Assembly (NCBI RefSeq): GCF_016858125.1
Contig: NZ_CP064781.1
Coordinates: 3,791,501 to 3,855,500, forward strand
DNA length: 64,000 nt
Direction of reading: 5' to 3'
From: Azospira restricta
GTDB taxonomy: Bacteria; Pseudomonadota; Gammaproteobacteria; Burkholderiales; Rhodocyclaceae
The notes under the pieces were generated by a model. The model was given only the letters and a program-made list of their open reading frames with translations. It was not told the origin of the DNA and made no database searches. Every line of letters begins with the position of its first letter. Positions within the stretch are counted from its first letter, which is position 1. A program made the translations under genes and the position numbers. Shown in pieces: positions 36,133 through 46,772 of the stretch.

Positions 36133-36793
36133 TACCGGCAACAAAACTGCGGATGCCCGAGGCGACGAACTGCACGCCGATGCAGACGAGCAGGAAGCCG
36201 GTCAGGCGGCTGACGACGTTCACGCCCTCGCCGCCCAGCCAGCGCGAGACGACGCGCGCGGAGCGGAAGACGCCGTACATCAAGAGGCAGGTGGCGAGGA
36301 TGCTGAAGACGGTGGCGGCGTAGGCGGTCGCACGCAGCGCGCCGCTCGGCAGCTCGGCGATCTCGGTGGAGATGCCGATCACCGTGGCGATCGCGCCGGG
36401 GCCGGCGATGCCGGGCATCGCCAGCGGGAAGAAGGCGAAGCCGGTGGCGGCGCCGGCCGCAGCCGGCTTCGGGAAGAGCGCCTCGGTGGTGCCGAACAGC
36501 ATGCGGTAGCCGATCACCGCGACGGTCAGGCCGCCGGCGACGCGCAATGCGCCGTAGGAGATGCCGAAGGTCTCGAGCACGGCGACGCCGGCGAACAGGC
36601 AGGCGGTGAGCAGGGCCAGCGCATAGACGCAGGCGCGACTCGCCTCGCGCTTGGCCGCGGTCTCGTCGAGGTCGGCGGCGAGCGAGGCGAAGAGCGGGAT
36701 CTTCGACAGCGGGTTGGTGATCGTCACCAGGCTCAGCAGCCCGCCGAGGAAGAAGCTCGCGACCAGCTTGTAAAGCGTCGACTCCACGCTCAC
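36128..36793 (-). CDS. MarC/SNG family membrane protein
   Basis: 221 residues with six membrane helices. [20 protein letters not shown] near the N-terminus and [20 protein letters not shown] in the middle are the two family motifs. MarC was named for multiple antibiotic resistance, but that role was withdrawn; function is unknown, with an amino acid-related exporter role debated. GTG 36793 overlaps the chemoreceptor stop (GTGA), so the two are translationally coupled. Its stop codon lies inside a dispersed repeat. Confidence 0.9.
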   Translation of the reverse strand: MSVESTLYKLVASFFLGGLLSLVTITNPLSKIPLFASLAADLDETAAKREASRACVYALALLTACLFAGVAVLETFGISYGALRVAGGLTVAVIGYRMLFGTTEALFPKPAAAGAATGFAFFPLAMPGIAGPGAIATVIGISTEIAELPSGALRATAYAATVFSILATCLLMYGVFRSARVVSRWLGGEGVNVVSRLTGFLLVCIGVQFVASGIRSFVAGT

Positions 36794-38433
36794 GCCGTCC
36801 GGAAATGGCCGAGGCCGGTCTCGAGCGAGCCGGCCAGCTGGTCGAGCTCGCGCGCGGTGTCGGCGACCGCGGCGGTCGCCCGGTCGTTCTCGCCGACCAT
36901 CTCGGCGATGCGCTCGACGCGGCCGGAGACCTCGCGGCTCGCCGCCGACTGCTCGTTGAGCGCCGACGACACCTCGTCGATCACCGCGATCACGCGGTTG
37001 GCGCCGGCATCGATCGCCGCCATCGCGTCGCCGGCGGCGCAGGCCACCTGCAGGCCGGCCTCGACGCGCTCGACCGAGCGCGCCATCTGCGCCGCCATCG
37101 AGCGCGTGCCGCCCTGGATCGCGGCGATCATTTCGGCGATCTCGCGCGCCGAGCGGTTGGTCGTCTCGGCCAGCTTCCTGACCTCGTCGGCGACCACCGC
37201 GAAGCCGCGGCCGGCCTCGCCGGCGCGCGCCGCCTCGATCGCCGCGTTCAGCGCGAGCAGGTTGGTCTGGTCGGCGACGTCGCGGATCACCGTCGTGATC
37301 GACGAGATCTTCTCCGAGTCCTCACCCAGCGTCGTCACCGTCGCCGCCGATTCGCTGACCAGCTCCGAGATCGCGCGGATCTCGCCGACCATCGTCCGGA
37401 TCAGGCCGGCGCCGTCGCCGGCCTGGCGGCCGGCGTCGGCCGACAGCGCGTGCGCCTCGCCGCCGAGCGCGGCGACGTGCGCGATACGCTCGCTCATCTG
37501 CTGCAGCGTCGCCGCCATCGCGCCGGCGGCCTCGACCTGCTGCCGCGAGCCGCGGCCGGCCCCCTCGGCCGCGGCCGAAAGGTTGGAGGCGGCGCTCTTC
37601 AGCCGCGCCGCGTCGCCGCGCATGCCGGCCAAGAGCCGCGTCAGCTCGCGCGCGGTACGGCCGGCGGCCTGCTGCACGCGCTGGATCTCGCGCCCGCCGC
37701 TGCCCGACACCTGGCCGGTGAGGTCGCCGGCGGCCATCTTCTCCATCAGCGCCACGGTCTCGGCGAGCGGACCGCGCACGCTGGCCGTCAGCCAGACGCC
37801 GAGTACCGCCGCGACCAGGCCGGCGACGCCGGCGAGCGCCAGCGCGACAGCGCGCGTGCGTCCGGTCTCGTCGGCGATGTCGGCGGCGCGCGCCCGGCTC
37901 TGTGCCTGCACCAGCTGCCGCGCCTCGCCGATCGCCGCGGCGACCTTCTGCATCTTCGGCCCGCCGTCGTTCTGCAGGATGCCCATGGCGACGCTGGAGA
38001 GGAACTGCATCGCCTCCTCCATCGCCTTGTCCTGCGGCACCACCGCCGCCTCGAAGCCGCTGCCAATGCGCGCCAGCAGCTCGCGCTCGGCGGCGTCGGC
38101 ACCGCTGTCGGCGGCGAGCTTGCGGAGCGCGGCGAGCGCCTCGGCGAAGCGCTTCTTCTCGGCCAGATAGACCGCCTGCTCGCGCTTCATCACCTCGGCG
38201 TCGGTGAAGATGATGTTGTTCCGCACCGCCGTCTGCATCTGCTGGAACGAATCGGCGAGCTGCGCGATCTGCGCCTCCTTGGCCAGCGACACCGAGGCGA
38301 TGCGCTCGGCGGCGCGGTCGACGCGCGCCAGGCTGAAGGCCGTCCATGCCGCGACGGCGACGAACAGCCCGACCACCACGGCAAAGGCCAGTGTCAGCTG
38401 CTGGCCGATCGACAGACGGTTGATCGCGTTCAT
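36790..38433 (-). CDS. Methyl-accepting chemotaxis protein
   Basis: 547 residues. Membrane helix (about 12-32), periplasmic four-helix-bundle ligand domain (about 35-190), second helix (about 192-215), HAMP-like linker, and a signalling domain whose tip reads [20 protein letters not shown] then [28 protein letters not shown] in the standard hairpin order. ATG 38433 is chosen for the AGGAC just upstream; an in-frame ATG at 38487 would add 18 residues. Position between the glutamate transporter and aspartase suggests a receptor for acidic amino acids, which the sequence alone cannot show. Confidence 0.93.
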   Translation of the reverse strand: MNAINRLSIGQQLTLAFAVVVGLFVAVAAWTAFSLARVDRAAERIASVSLAKEAQIAQLADSFQQMQTAVRNNIIFTDAEVMKREQAVYLAEKKRFAEALAALRKLAADSGADAAERELLARIGSGFEAAVVPQDKAMEEAMQFLSSVAMGILQNDGGPKMQKVAAAIGEARQLVQAQSRARAADIADETGRTRAVALALAGVAGLVAAVLGVWLTASVRGPLAETVALMEKMAAGDLTGQVSGSGGREIQRVQQAAGRTARELTRLLAGMRGDAARLKSAASNLSAAAEGAGRGSRQQVEAAGAMAATLQQMSERIAHVAALGGEAHALSADAGRQAGDGAGLIRTMVGEIRAISELVSESAATVTTLGEDSEKISSITTVIRDVADQTNLLALNAAIEAARAGEAGRGFAVVADEVRKLAETTNRSAREIAEMIAAIQGGTRSMAAQMARSVERVEAGLQVACAAGDAMAAIDAGANRVIAVIDEVSSALNEQSAASREVSGRVERIAEMVGENDRATAAVADTARELDQLAGSLETGLGHFRTA

Positions 38434-38486
38434 GATGTCCTGTCCTCCCGCCGGCGGCGCCGGCATCGCTTTCGTCGTGGTCGTCA

Positions 38487-39377
38487 TCAGTTCGGCAGCC
38501 AGTCGGTGGGCGCCTTGAACGAGTCGCGCAGCAGGTAGCTCATCGCCAGCCCGAGGTTGACGCCCTTCGGCGGGATCGGCGACTCGAACCAGCGGCGGTA
38601 GATGCGATGGATCTCGTTGCTGACGATCAGCCGCGTCACCTCGCGGTCGACCAGCTGCTTGAACTCGGGGTCGTCCCTGGCGAACATGATCGCCAGCGGC
38701 TCGATATTGAGCGCCTCGCGCGTCACCTCGAACTTCTCGGGGGCGCCCGACGCGGCGCGCAGGCTGTAGAGCAGCACGTCGTCCATGATGAAAGCGTCGG
38801 CCTGGCCGGCCTGCAGCACGGCGAACGATTCGGCGTGATCCTTGGCCTCGACCAGCCTCGCGCGCAGCGTGCGGCGGGTGTCGGCCTCGCGGAACAGCTT
38901 CTCGGCGGTGGTGCCGCGCGTCGTCACCACGGTCTTGCCGGCGAGGTCGGCGATCGAGGCGATGCCGCTGCCGGAGCGGACCAGCAGGCGCGTCGTGGCG
39001 ATGTAGGTGGGCACGGTGAAGGCCACCTTCTGGCGGCGCTCGGCGGTGCTGGTGGTGGTGCCGCACTCGAGGTCCACATCGCCGCGCATGACGGCATCCA
39101 TCCGCGTCGCCGAGCTCACCGGCACGTAGCGGACTTCCAGCGGCCGGCGCAGCGACTGGCGCAGCGCATCGACGATGCGCAGGCAGAGGTCGATCGAGTA
39201 GCCGATCGGCCGGCGCTCGGCGTCGAGGTAGGAGAACGGCGGCGACGAGTCGCGGTAGCCGATGCTGACGACGCCGCTCTGCGCGACACGGTCGAGCACC
39301 GGCGCCGCCAGCGCCGGCACGCTCAGGAACAGCGAAAGCAGGAATGAGAAGCGCCCTGCACGGCGAAGTGCATTCAT
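38487..39377 (-). CDS. Periplasmic amino acid-binding protein (GltI family), third paralogue
   Basis: 296 residues. Signal peptide [20 protein letters not shown], then an SBP family 3 fold: [59 protein letters not shown] and [20 protein letters not shown], with the C-terminal [20 protein letters not shown] shared with the two GltI proteins here. It is the most divergent of the three. It lies 59 bp after gltL, in the same operon, so it is probably an alternative binding protein feeding GltJKL with a different ligand preference. GAGGAG precedes the ATG. Confidence 0.92.
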   Translation of the reverse strand: MNALRRAGRFSFLLSLFLSVPALAAPVLDRVAQSGVVSIGYRDSSPPFSYLDAERRPIGYSIDLCLRIVDALRQSLRRPLEVRYVPVSSATRMDAVMRGDVDLECGTTTSTAERRQKVAFTVPTYIATTRLLVRSGSGIASIADLAGKTVVTTRGTTAEKLFREADTRRTLRARLVEAKDHAESFAVLQAGQADAFIMDDVLLYSLRAASGAPEKFEVTREALNIEPLAIMFARDDPEFKQLVDREVTRLIVSNEIHRIYRRWFESPIPPKGVNLGLAMSYLLRDSFKAPTDWLPN

Positions 39378-39396
39378 TGTTTGTCTCCTCGAAGAC

Positions 39397-39426
39397 GCCC
39401 GGCGTTGTTGTTGTTTTTCGCCGGGC
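39397..39426 (-). other. Stem-loop between gltL and the third binding-protein gene
   Basis: GCCCGGCG (39397-39404) pairs with CGCCGGGC (39419-39426) around a 14-base T/G-rich loop. It lies between the gltL stop and the binding-protein ribosome site and may adjust the ratio of binding protein to ATPase, as intercistronic hairpins do in other transport operons. Confidence 0.5.
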
Positions 39427-39436
39427 CGGTCGGACG

Positions 39437-40165
39437 TCAGTGGTGGAGGATCTTGGCGAGGAAGTGCTGCGCCCGCTCCGAGCGCGGCGTGCCGAAGAAG
39501 TCTTCCTTGGCGGCGTCCTCGACGATCTTGCCCTGGTCCATGAAGATCACGCGGTGCGCGACGCTGCGGGCGAAGCCCATCTCGTGCGTGACGCACATCA
39601 TGGTCATGCCTTCCTTGGCCAGCTCGACCATGACGTCGAGCACCTCGTTGACCATCTCCGGGTCGAGCGCCGAGGTCGGCTCGTCGAACAGCATGCAGAT
39701 CGGGTCCATCGCCAGCGCGCGGGCGATCGCCACGCGCTGCTGCTGGCCGCCGGAAAGCTGGCCGGGGAACTTCTCGGCGTGGGCCTTCAGGCCGACGCGG
39801 TCGAGGAACTTCAATCCCTTCTCGCGCGCCTCGTCCTTCGAGCGGCCAAGCACCTTCTCCTGCGCGATGGTCAGGTTCTGCGTGACCGTCATGTGCGGGA
39901 ACAGCTCGAAGTTCTGGAAGACCATGCCGACGTGCGAGCGCAGGTTGTTGAGGTTGGTCTTGGGGTCGCTGAGCGAGGTGCCGTTGACGACGATGTCGCC
40001 AGCCTGGAAGGGCTCCAGCGCATTGACGCACTTGATCAGCGTCGACTTGCCGGAACCCGACGGGCCGCAGACGACGATCACCTCACCCTTCTGCACCGAC
40101 GTCGTGCAGTCGGTGAGGACCTGGAACTGGCCGTACCACTTGGAAACATTCTTGATTTCGATCAT
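39437..40165 (-). CDS. gltL: Glutamate/aspartate ABC transporter ATP-binding protein
   Basis: 242 residues, family length. Walker [16 protein letters not shown]-loop [10 protein letters not shown] (typical of polar amino acid importers), signature [15 protein letters not shown], Walker [14 protein letters not shown] and switch VTHEMGFAR are all intact. It drives GltJK. ATG 40165 overlaps the gltK stop by ATGA. Confidence 0.96.
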   Translation of the reverse strand: MIEIKNVSKWYGQFQVLTDCTTSVQKGEVIVVCGPSGSGKSTLIKCVNALEPFQAGDIVVNGTSLSDPKTNLNNLRSHVGMVFQNFELFPHMTVTQNLTIAQEKVLGRSKDEAREKGLKFLDRVGLKAHAEKFPGQLSGGQQQRVAIARALAMDPICMLFDEPTSALDPEMVNEVLDVMVELAKEGMTMMCVTHEMGFARSVAHRVIFMDQGKIVEDAAKEDFFGTPRSERAQHFLAKILHH

Positions 40166-40836
40166 TTGGCGAACCTCGCTTGCAGACGCTTCACCAGCAG
40201 CGAGGCGGAGAAGCAGATAACGAAATAGATGACGCCGGCGAAGAGCAGCAACTCGACCAGGCGGCCGTCGCGGTCGCCGACCTTGTAGGCGGTGCCGAAG
40301 AAGTCGGAGAGGCCGATCACATACACCAGAGAGGTATCCTGGAAGAGGATGATGGCCTGCGTCAGCAAGAGCGGCGTCATGTTGCGGAAGGCCTGCGGCA
40401 GCACCACCAGGCGCATCGTCTGCGCCGGCGTGAAGCCGAGCGCGAGGCCGGCCGAGACCTGTCCCTTGGACACGCTCTGGATGCCGGCGCGGATGATCTC
40501 CGAGTAGTAGGCGGCCTCGAACAGCGCGAAGGCGACCAGCGCCGAGGTCAGCCGGATGTCGCCGATGTCGTCGCCGAAGATCGCCTTCAGGCCCTGCGGC
40601 ACGATCAGGTAGAACCACAGGATGACCATCACCAGCGGCACCGAGCGGAACAAGTTGACGTAGCCGGCGGCGAGCTTGGCGAGCACGACGTTGTGGCCGA
40701 GGCGGGCGATCGCCAGCAGCGTGCCCCAGACGATGCCGACGACGATCGCGGTGATCGTCACTTCCAGCGTGATCAGCATGCCCTTGGCGAGCAGCGGGAT
40801 CGCGCCGGGAATGGAGGTCCAGTCAAAATCGTACAT
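40162..40836 (-). CDS. gltK: Glutamate/aspartate ABC transporter permease GltK
   Basis: 224 residues, five membrane helices. The family start [20 protein letters not shown] and the EAA coupling loop ([20 protein letters not shown], followed by LPQAFRN) identify a His/Glu-type permease; [17 protein letters not shown] fits GltK. It forms the channel with GltJ. It starts 3 bp after gltJ. Confidence 0.95.
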   Translation of the reverse strand: MYDFDWTSIPGAIPLLAKGMLITLEVTITAIVVGIVWGTLLAIARLGHNVVLAKLAAGYVNLFRSVPLVMVILWFYLIVPQGLKAIFGDDIGDIRLTSALVAFALFEAAYYSEIIRAGIQSVSKGQVSAGLALGFTPAQTMRLVVLPQAFRNMTPLLLTQAIILFQDTSLVYVIGLSDFFGTAYKVGDRDGRLVELLLFAGVIYFVICFSASLLVKRLQARFAK

Positions 40837-40839
40837 GGC

Positions 40840-41577
40840 TCACTTGCCTCCGATGAAGCCCGGGATGCGGACTTTGTTTTCGAGGCGACGCATCAGGAAC
40901 ATCACCGTCACGTTGATCAACAGGTACATCACCGTCACCGCGATGAAGGCCTCGTACGGCTGCGCGGTGTAGTCGACCAGCTGCTGCGCCTGGCGGGAGA
41001 GCTCGATCAGGCCGATGGTGGTGGCCACCGCGGAGTTCTTGAAGATGTTCAGGAACTCGGAGGTCAGCGGCGGCAGGATGATGCGGTAGGACATCGGCAG
41101 CAGCACGTAGCGGTAGGTCTGCGGCAGCGTGAAGCCCATCGCCAGGCCGGCGGCCCGCTGTCCGCGCGGCAGCGAGTTGATGCCGGAACGCACCTGCTCG
41201 GCGACGCGCGCCGAGGTGAACAGGCCGAGGCACAGCATCGCCGCGAAGAACTGCTGCCACAGCGGGTTGCTCTGCTTGAAGGCGGTGCCGAGCGCGGCCG
41301 GCAGCAGCTCGGGCAGCACGAAGTACCACGAGAAAAGCTGCACCAGCAGCGGCACGTTGCGGAAGGCCTCGACGTAGCAGGTGGCGAACCCGGACAGCCA
41401 GCGGTTCGGCACCGTGCGCAGCACGCCGAAGATGGAGCCGACGATGAGGGCGATCACCCAGGCCGACAGCGACAGTGTGACGGTCCATTTCAGGCCGGTG
41501 AACAACCAGCCGAGATAGGTGTCGTCACCGCTCGCGGAGGGCTGCAGGAAGACGCCCCAGTTCCATTGGTAACTCAT
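40840..41577 (-). CDS. gltJ: Glutamate/aspartate ABC transporter permease GltJ
   Basis: 245 residues. N-terminus MSYQWNWGVFLQPSASGDDT and the periplasmic region before helix 1 (TYLGWLFTGLKWTVTLSLSA) are characteristic of GltJ. The EAA loop reads SGINSLPRGQRAAGLAMGFT. It pairs with GltK. It starts 62 bp after ansB, with a strong hairpin in the gap. Confidence 0.95.
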   Translation of the reverse strand: MSYQWNWGVFLQPSASGDDTYLGWLFTGLKWTVTLSLSAWVIALIVGSIFGVLRTVPNRWLSGFATCYVEAFRNVPLLVQLFSWYFVLPELLPAALGTAFKQSNPLWQQFFAAMLCLGLFTSARVAEQVRSGINSLPRGQRAAGLAMGFTLPQTYRYVLLPMSYRIILPPLTSEFLNIFKNSAVATTIGLIELSRQAQQLVDYTAQPYEAFIAVTVMYLLINVTVMFLMRRLENKVRIPGFIGGK

Positions 41578-41602
41578 TGATTACATCCCCGTTCTTGTAA
41601 TT

Positions 41603-41628
41603 GCCCGGGCGGAAACTCCCGCCCGGGC
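41603..41628 (-). other. Hairpin between ansB and gltJ
   Basis: GCCCGGGCGG (41603-41612) pairs with CCGCCCGGGC (41619-41628), loop AAACTC. There is no T run on the minus strand, so it is more likely a transcript stabiliser or partial terminator than a full stop. Confidence 0.5.
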
Positions 41629-41639
41629 GCGACATCCGC

Positions 41640-42713
<1,074 letters not shown>

Positions 42714-42731
42714 TCAGGTGTGGGATCGGCG

Positions 42732-42756
42732 GCCGCCGGCCGCGGCGGCCGGCGGC
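42732..42756 (-). other. Hairpin between gltI and ansB
   Basis: GCCGCCGGCCGC (42732-42743) and its reverse complement (42745-42756) flank one base, giving a stem of about 11 bp with a tight loop. It follows the gltI stop without a T run. Such hairpins after binding-protein genes often protect the upstream message. Confidence 0.5.
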
Positions 42757-42771
42757 ATGTGCTCGTTATCG

Positions 42772-43668
42772 TTATTCGTAGGCCTTGTCGTTCGGGGCCT
42801 TGTGCAGTTCCTTCATCTCCGCCGACATCGGCATGTTGAGGTTCAGGCCCTTCGGCGGGATCGGGTTCATGAACCACTTGGCGTAGATCTTGTCGGCTTC
42901 GCCCGAGGTCTGCACCTTGGCGATCGCGGCGTCGACGACCTTCTTGAAGCCGGCGTCGTCCTTGCGCAGCATGCAGCCGTAGGCTTCCTTCGACTGCGCG
43001 GTGCCGACCACGTCCCAGTCGGCCGGCTTCTTGGCCTTGGCGATCTCGCCGTAGAGCAGCGCGTCGTCCATCATGAAGGCGACGGCGCGGCCGGTTTCCA
43101 GCGTCAGGAAGGATTCGCCGTGGTCCTTGGCCGAGATGATGTTCATCTTCATCTGCTTGTCTTCGTTCATCTTGCGCAGCAGGCGCTCGGAGGTGGTGCC
43201 GGCGGTGGTCACCACGTTCTTGCCGGCGAGGTCCGGGAAGTCCTTGATGCCCGCATCCTTCTTGGCCATCAGCTTGGTGCCGATGACGAAGAAGGTGTTG
43301 GAGAAGGCGACCTGCTTCTGGCGCTCGGTGTTGTTCGTCGTCGAGCCGCACTCGATGTCGACGGTGCCGTTCTGCACCAGCGTGATGCGGTTGGCCGAGG
43401 TCACCGGCATCATCTTGACGTCGATCTTGTCCATCTTCAATTCGGCCTTGATCGCATCGACGATCTTGCGCTGCAGTTCGTAGGCATAGCCGATGACCTG
43501 CTGCTTGTCGTCGTAGTACGAGAACGGAATCGACGATTCGCGGTGGCCAAGGGTGATCGAGCCGGTGTCCTTGATCTTCTTCAGCGTCGCGCTTTCCTGC
43601 GCGAAGGCGGGTGCGGCGAAAACGGCGGCGGCAACGGCGGTGGCAAGTACGGAGGGCAGCAGTTTCAT
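42772..43668 (-). CDS. gltI: Glutamate/aspartate-binding periplasmic protein
   Basis: 298 residues. Signal peptide MKLLPSVLATAVAAAVFAAP then AFAQES; the SBP3 body has TGSITLGHRESSIPFSYYDD, QNGTVDIECGSTTNNTERQK, KNVVTTAGTTSERLLRKMNE and the C-terminal NPIPPKGLNLNMPMSAEMKE. It matches GltI/DEBP. ATG 43668 has GGAGACAACCAC upstream; an in-frame ATG at 43710 would put 14 residues ahead of the signal peptide. A sigma54 promoter and two AauR-type sites lie upstream. Confidence 0.95.
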   Translation of the reverse strand: MKLLPSVLATAVAAAVFAAPAFAQESATLKKIKDTGSITLGHRESSIPFSYYDDKQQVIGYAYELQRKIVDAIKAELKMDKIDVKMMPVTSANRITLVQNGTVDIECGSTTNNTERQKQVAFSNTFFVIGTKLMAKKDAGIKDFPDLAGKNVVTTAGTTSERLLRKMNEDKQMKMNIISAKDHGESFLTLETGRAVAFMMDDALLYGEIAKAKKPADWDVVGTAQSKEAYGCMLRKDDAGFKKVVDAAIAKVQTSGEADKIYAKWFMNPIPPKGLNLNMPMSAEMKELHKAPNDKAYE

Positions 43669-43732
43669 GTGGTTGTCTCCAGACGTGATTGGGTTTGTGG
43701 TTTCCGGCATCGGTTCGAGCCGCTTACCTCAC

Positions 43733-43748
43733 AGCACGAGCCGTGCCA
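43733..43748 (-). promoter_or_regulatory. Sigma54 promoter of gltI
   Basis: On the minus strand TGGCACGGCTCGTGCT matches TGGCACR-N4-TTGCW except for one T. The -24 GG and -12 GC are exactly 12 bp apart. The predicted start near 43723 leaves a 54-base leader before gltI. Confidence 0.8.
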
Positions 43749-43814
43749 AGCACCCATTCACCTATAAGCAACTGATTCACCGCACTTGTTGCGACGCAAC
43801 AGAGACGGCGGCCG

Positions 43815-43860
43815 TTCGACTTTCCGAACAGCCCCGCCGAACGCCGTTCGGAAAACCGAA
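43815..43860. promoter_or_regulatory. Two AauR-type upstream activator sites
   Basis: 43847-43860 is a perfect TTCGG-N4-CCGAA (N4 = AAAA), inside a 9-bp stem. 43815-43828 is TTCGA-N4-CCGAA, one mismatch. Centres are 32 bp apart, about three helical turns, and lie 90-130 bp upstream of the predicted start, the usual enhancer position for a sigma54 activator. TTCGG-N4-CCGAA is, as I recall, the motif reported for AauR in Pseudomonas putida. Confidence 0.7.
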
Positions 43861-43878
43861 CGGCCGGGGTGCCGCGCG

Positions 43879-43898
43879 CCCGCCGGCGCCCCGGCGGG
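43879..43898 (-). terminator. Hairpin after the second gltI-like gene
   Basis: CCCGCCGG (43879-43886) pairs with CCGGCGGG (43891-43898), loop CGCC, 7 bp past the stop. There is no T run, so termination strength is uncertain. Confidence 0.45.
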
Positions 43899-43905
43899 TG
43901 GCCGC

Positions 43906-44796
43906 TCAGAGCCGGTCGTGCGGCCGCTTGTACAGCGCGCGCAGCTCGTCGCTCAGCGGATAGGCCAGGTTGATTCCCTTCGGCGGCAGCGGGCTCATGA
44001 ACCACTTGTGATAGATCTTCTCCGCCTCGCCCGAGGTCATCAGCCGCGCGATCGTGCCGTCGACCAGGCGCTTGAACGCCTCGTCGCCCTTCGGCAGCAT
44101 GCAGGCATAGTTCTCCGACTGCAGCGGGCGGCCGACCACCGCCCAGTCGTCGGCCTTCTTCGCCTTCGCCTTCTCGCCGTGCAGCAGCGGCTCGTCCATG
44201 ACGAAGGCGGCGGCACGGCCGGTCTCCAGCGTCAGGAAGGCCTCGCCGTGGTCCTTGGCGCTGATCAGGTTGAAGCCGAGCTTGCGTTCCTCGTTCATCT
44301 GGCGCAGCAGCCGCTCGGCGGTGGTGCCGGCGGTGGTGACGACGTTCTTCCCCTTGAGGTCTTCCAGCTCGCCGATGCCCGCATCCTTGCGCACCATCAG
44401 GCGGATGCCGTAGAGGAAGAGGTGGTTGGAAAAGCCGACCTGGCGCTGGCGCTCGACGGTGTTGGTGGTCGACCCGCACTCGAGGTCGATGGTCCCGTTC
44501 TGCATCAGCGGGATGCGGTTGGACGAGGTCACCGGCAGCAGCTTGACCTGCAGGTTCGGCAGGCCCAGCTCGCCCTTGATCGTGCGCACGATCTCGTTCA
44601 TGAAGTCCTGCGAATAGCCGACCACCTGCTGCCGGTCGTCGTAGTACGAGAACGGGATCGACGATTCGCGGTGGCCGAGGGTGATCGTGCCGGCCTCCTT
44701 GATCTTCGTCAGCGTCGGGGAATCCGGCGCGGCGCCGGCGGGCAGGGACAGCAGGCCGACCGCGATCGCGGCCAGCAGGGACGGCAGGGTTTTCAT
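43906..44796 (-). CDS. Second GltI-type amino acid-binding protein
   Basis: 296 residues, close paralogue of the gltI product: TGTITL..HRESSIPFSYYDD, NGTIDLECGSTTNTVERQRQ, KNVVTTAGTTAERLLRQMNE and SPLPPKGINLAYPLSDELRA. Signal peptide MKTLPSLLAAIAVGLLSLPA. It sits upstream of gltI on the same strand and divergent from the racemase. Only one permease/ATPase set is in the window, so it probably uses GltJKL with a different ligand range. AGGAGA precedes ATG 44796. Confidence 0.93.
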   Translation of the reverse strand: MKTLPSLLAAIAVGLLSLPAGAAPDSPTLTKIKEAGTITLGHRESSIPFSYYDDRQQVVGYSQDFMNEIVRTIKGELGLPNLQVKLLPVTSSNRIPLMQNGTIDLECGSTTNTVERQRQVGFSNHLFLYGIRLMVRKDAGIGELEDLKGKNVVTTAGTTAERLLRQMNEERKLGFNLISAKDHGEAFLTLETGRAAAFVMDEPLLHGEKAKAKKADDWAVVGRPLQSENYACMLPKGDEAFKRLVDGTIARLMTSGEAEKIYHKWFMSPLPPKGINLAYPLSDELRALYKRPHDRL

Positions 44797-44817
44797 CGGG
44801 GTTCTCCTATCGGGGTT

Positions 44818-44833
44818 TGCACAAGGCACGCCG
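44818..44833 (-). promoter_or_regulatory. Weak sigma54-like element before the second gltI-like gene
   Basis: Minus strand CGGCGTGCCTTGTGCA keeps GG and GC 12 bp apart but deviates elsewhere from TGGCACR-N4-TTGCW. The predicted start near 44808 gives a very short leader of about 12 bases, so this is a weak candidate. Confidence 0.3.
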
Positions 44834-44970
44834 ACTCTAAGCAGCGCCGCCCAAGGGAGGGATCGCCCATGCGAAAAACGCATCGGGTCCGGCGAAAGGC
44901 GCATCGAACGCCCGCCCGTGGTGCATTGCGACCTAGTCTGGGCGTCCCTCGTCACCCTCGGGCAAGCATC

Positions 44971-45717
44971 ATGGAAAAAATCGTCGGCATCCTCGGCGGC
45001 ATGGGACCGCTGGCCACGGCCGATTTCCTGCGCAAGCTGGTCGAGCGTACCCCGGCCGCACGCGACCAGGAGCACGTTCCGGTCGTCGTCTACTCGGTGC
45101 CGCAGCTTCCCGACCGCAGCGAAGCCATCCTGCACCACGGCCCGTCGCCGCTGGCGGGGCTGCTGCAGGGCGCCGCGGTGCTGCGTCGCGCCGGCGCCGG
45201 CTGCATCGCCATCCCTTGCAACACCGCGCATTTCTGGGCCGACGAGCTGGCCGCGCGCAGTGCGCTGCCGGTGCTGCACATCGCCGATGCGGTCGTCGCC
45301 GAGCTGGCGGCAAGCGCGGCGGCGGGCGCGGCGATCGGCATCCTCGGCACCGCCGGCACGCTCGCCGCCGGCATCTACCAGCAGCGCCTCGAACGCCAGG
45401 GCTATCGGGTCGTACTCCCCGACGCCGACGACCTCGATCACCTGCTGATGCCCGGCATCCGCGCGGTCAAGGGCGGCGACCTGGCGACCGGCGGCCGCCT
45501 GCTCGCCGCCGCCGGCACGGCGCTGCAGGCGCGCGGCGCCGCGCAGCTGGTGCTGGCCTGTACCGAGATCCCGCTGGCGCTGGCCGCCGTCGCCGCCCCC
45601 GGCCTGCCGCGCTGCGTCGACGCCACCGCCTGCCTGGCCGCGGCCTGCATCGACTGGTGGCGTGCCGCCGACGCGCCGGGCGCAGCGCTTCTCGGGTACA
45701 GTGGGCAGCGTACGTGA
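44971..45717 (+). CDS. Aspartate/glutamate racemase family protein
   Basis: 248 residues. The N-terminus MEKIVGILGGMGPLATADFL and the two catalytic cysteines, in IAIPCNTAHFWADEL (about residue 82) and VLACTEIPLAL (about residue 194), place it in the Asp/Glu racemase (YgeA/RacX-like) group. It interconverts D- and L-Asp or Glu, though some members act on other amino acids. It is divergent from the second binding-protein gene and in the acidic amino acid block, so a role in using D-Asp/D-Glu or supplying D-Glu is plausible. Confidence 0.9.
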   Translation: MEKIVGILGGMGPLATADFLRKLVERTPAARDQEHVPVVVYSVPQLPDRSEAILHHGPSPLAGLLQGAAVLRRAGAGCIAIPCNTAHFWADELAARSALPVLHIADAVVAELAASAAAGAAIGILGTAGTLAAGIYQQRLERQGYRVVLPDADDLDHLLMPGIRAVKGGDLATGGRLLAAAGTALQARGAAQLVLACTEIPLALAAVAAPGLPRCVDATACLAAACIDWWRAADAPGAALLGYSGQRT

Positions 45718-45763
45718 TCCGTCGCCACGGCGGCGAGATCCCGGTTGAAGCGGAGACGGCGGC

Positions 45764-46678
45764 GTGGACATCAAGTGGATCGAGGACTTTCTCTGCTTTT
45801 GCGACCTGCGCAGCTTCTCCCGCGCCGCCGACCAGCGCCACATCAGCCAGTCGGCGTTCAGCCGCCGCATCCAGGCGCTCGAGGACTGGCTCGGCGTCAC
45901 GCTGATCGACCGCAACTGCCAGCCGCCGGCGCTGACCGCCGCCGGCCGCGTCTTTCGCCACTTCGCCGCCGACCACGTGCGCCGGCTCTACGAGGCGCGC
46001 GCGACGCTGCGCGGCCAGCATGCGGAAGGCGACGACACGGTGCGCTTCGCCGTCGCCCACACGCTGTCGCTGACCTTCTTCCCCGCGTGGTTCGCCGCGC
46101 TGCGCCAGCGCTTCAGCCAGCTCCAGGCGCAGGTGCTGGCGACCAACATCATGGAAGGCGCCCACCTGCTGAGCGAGGGGGCGACCGACCTGCTGCTCTG
46201 CTATCACCACCCGCAGTTCCCGATCCTGCTCGACCCCGACCGCTACCCCTTCGTCGTCCTCGGCAGCGAGCGCCTGCTGCCCTATTCGAGCTGCGCCGCC
46301 GACGGCCGGCCGCACTTCACGCTGCCCGGCCAGCCCGGCGTGCCGCCGCCGCTGCTCGCCTACGCCTCGGGCACCTTTCTCGGCCACCTGGTTGAGATGA
46401 TCCTGCTCGACCCGCCGCAGCCCTGCCACCCGCAGACCTGCTTCCAGACGCACATGTCGGAGGCGCTGAAGGCGATGGTGCTGGCCGGGCACGGCCTCGG
46501 CTGGCTGCCGGAATCGTGCGTGCAGGAGGAGGTCGCCGCCGGCCGCATCGCCGCGGCCGGTTCGGCGGACTGGGGCACGCGCATGGAGATCCGCGTCTAC
46601 CGCGCCGCCGGCAACCGCCGCGCGGCGATCGAAACGCTGTGGCAGCATCTGGCGCGCGGCGACGGCACGCCGGCGTGA
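45764..46678 (+). CDS. LysR-type transcriptional regulator
   Basis: 304 residues. N-terminal winged helix (WIEDFLCFCDLRSFSRAADQ, SQSAFSRRIQALEDWLGVTL) and a C-terminal effector domain with the inducer cleft. GTG 45764 has GGAGA upstream. It lies 46 bp after the racemase on the same strand, which is unusual since LysR genes mostly diverge from their target, but it could share the racemase transcript. Regulation of the racemase or of the glt block is a guess. Confidence 0.9.
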   Translation: MDIKWIEDFLCFCDLRSFSRAADQRHISQSAFSRRIQALEDWLGVTLIDRNCQPPALTAAGRVFRHFAADHVRRLYEARATLRGQHAEGDDTVRFAVAHTLSLTFFPAWFAALRQRFSQLQAQVLATNIMEGAHLLSEGATDLLLCYHHPQFPILLDPDRYPFVVLGSERLLPYSSCAADGRPHFTLPGQPGVPPPLLAYASGTFLGHLVEMILLDPPQPCHPQTCFQTHMSEALKAMVLAGHGLGWLPESCVQEEVAAGRIAAAGSADWGTRMEIRVYRAAGNRRAAIETLWQHLARGDGTPA

Positions 46679-46772
46679 GCTGGCCGCGGCCGGCGACAAA
46701 TTCGCGCGGCCGGCACTTCGCCGCATACAATCCCGCTCGTTCGCGCCTTCGCCGCGCCCGCCGACCGCCGCC

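Noticed and set aside
46679-46772. TGAGC with a GGCCGCGGCC palindrome after the LysR gene as another repeat copy
   Set aside because: It lacks the GCGAAGAAG and CCCTTGGG parts, so the TGAGC match is probably chance.
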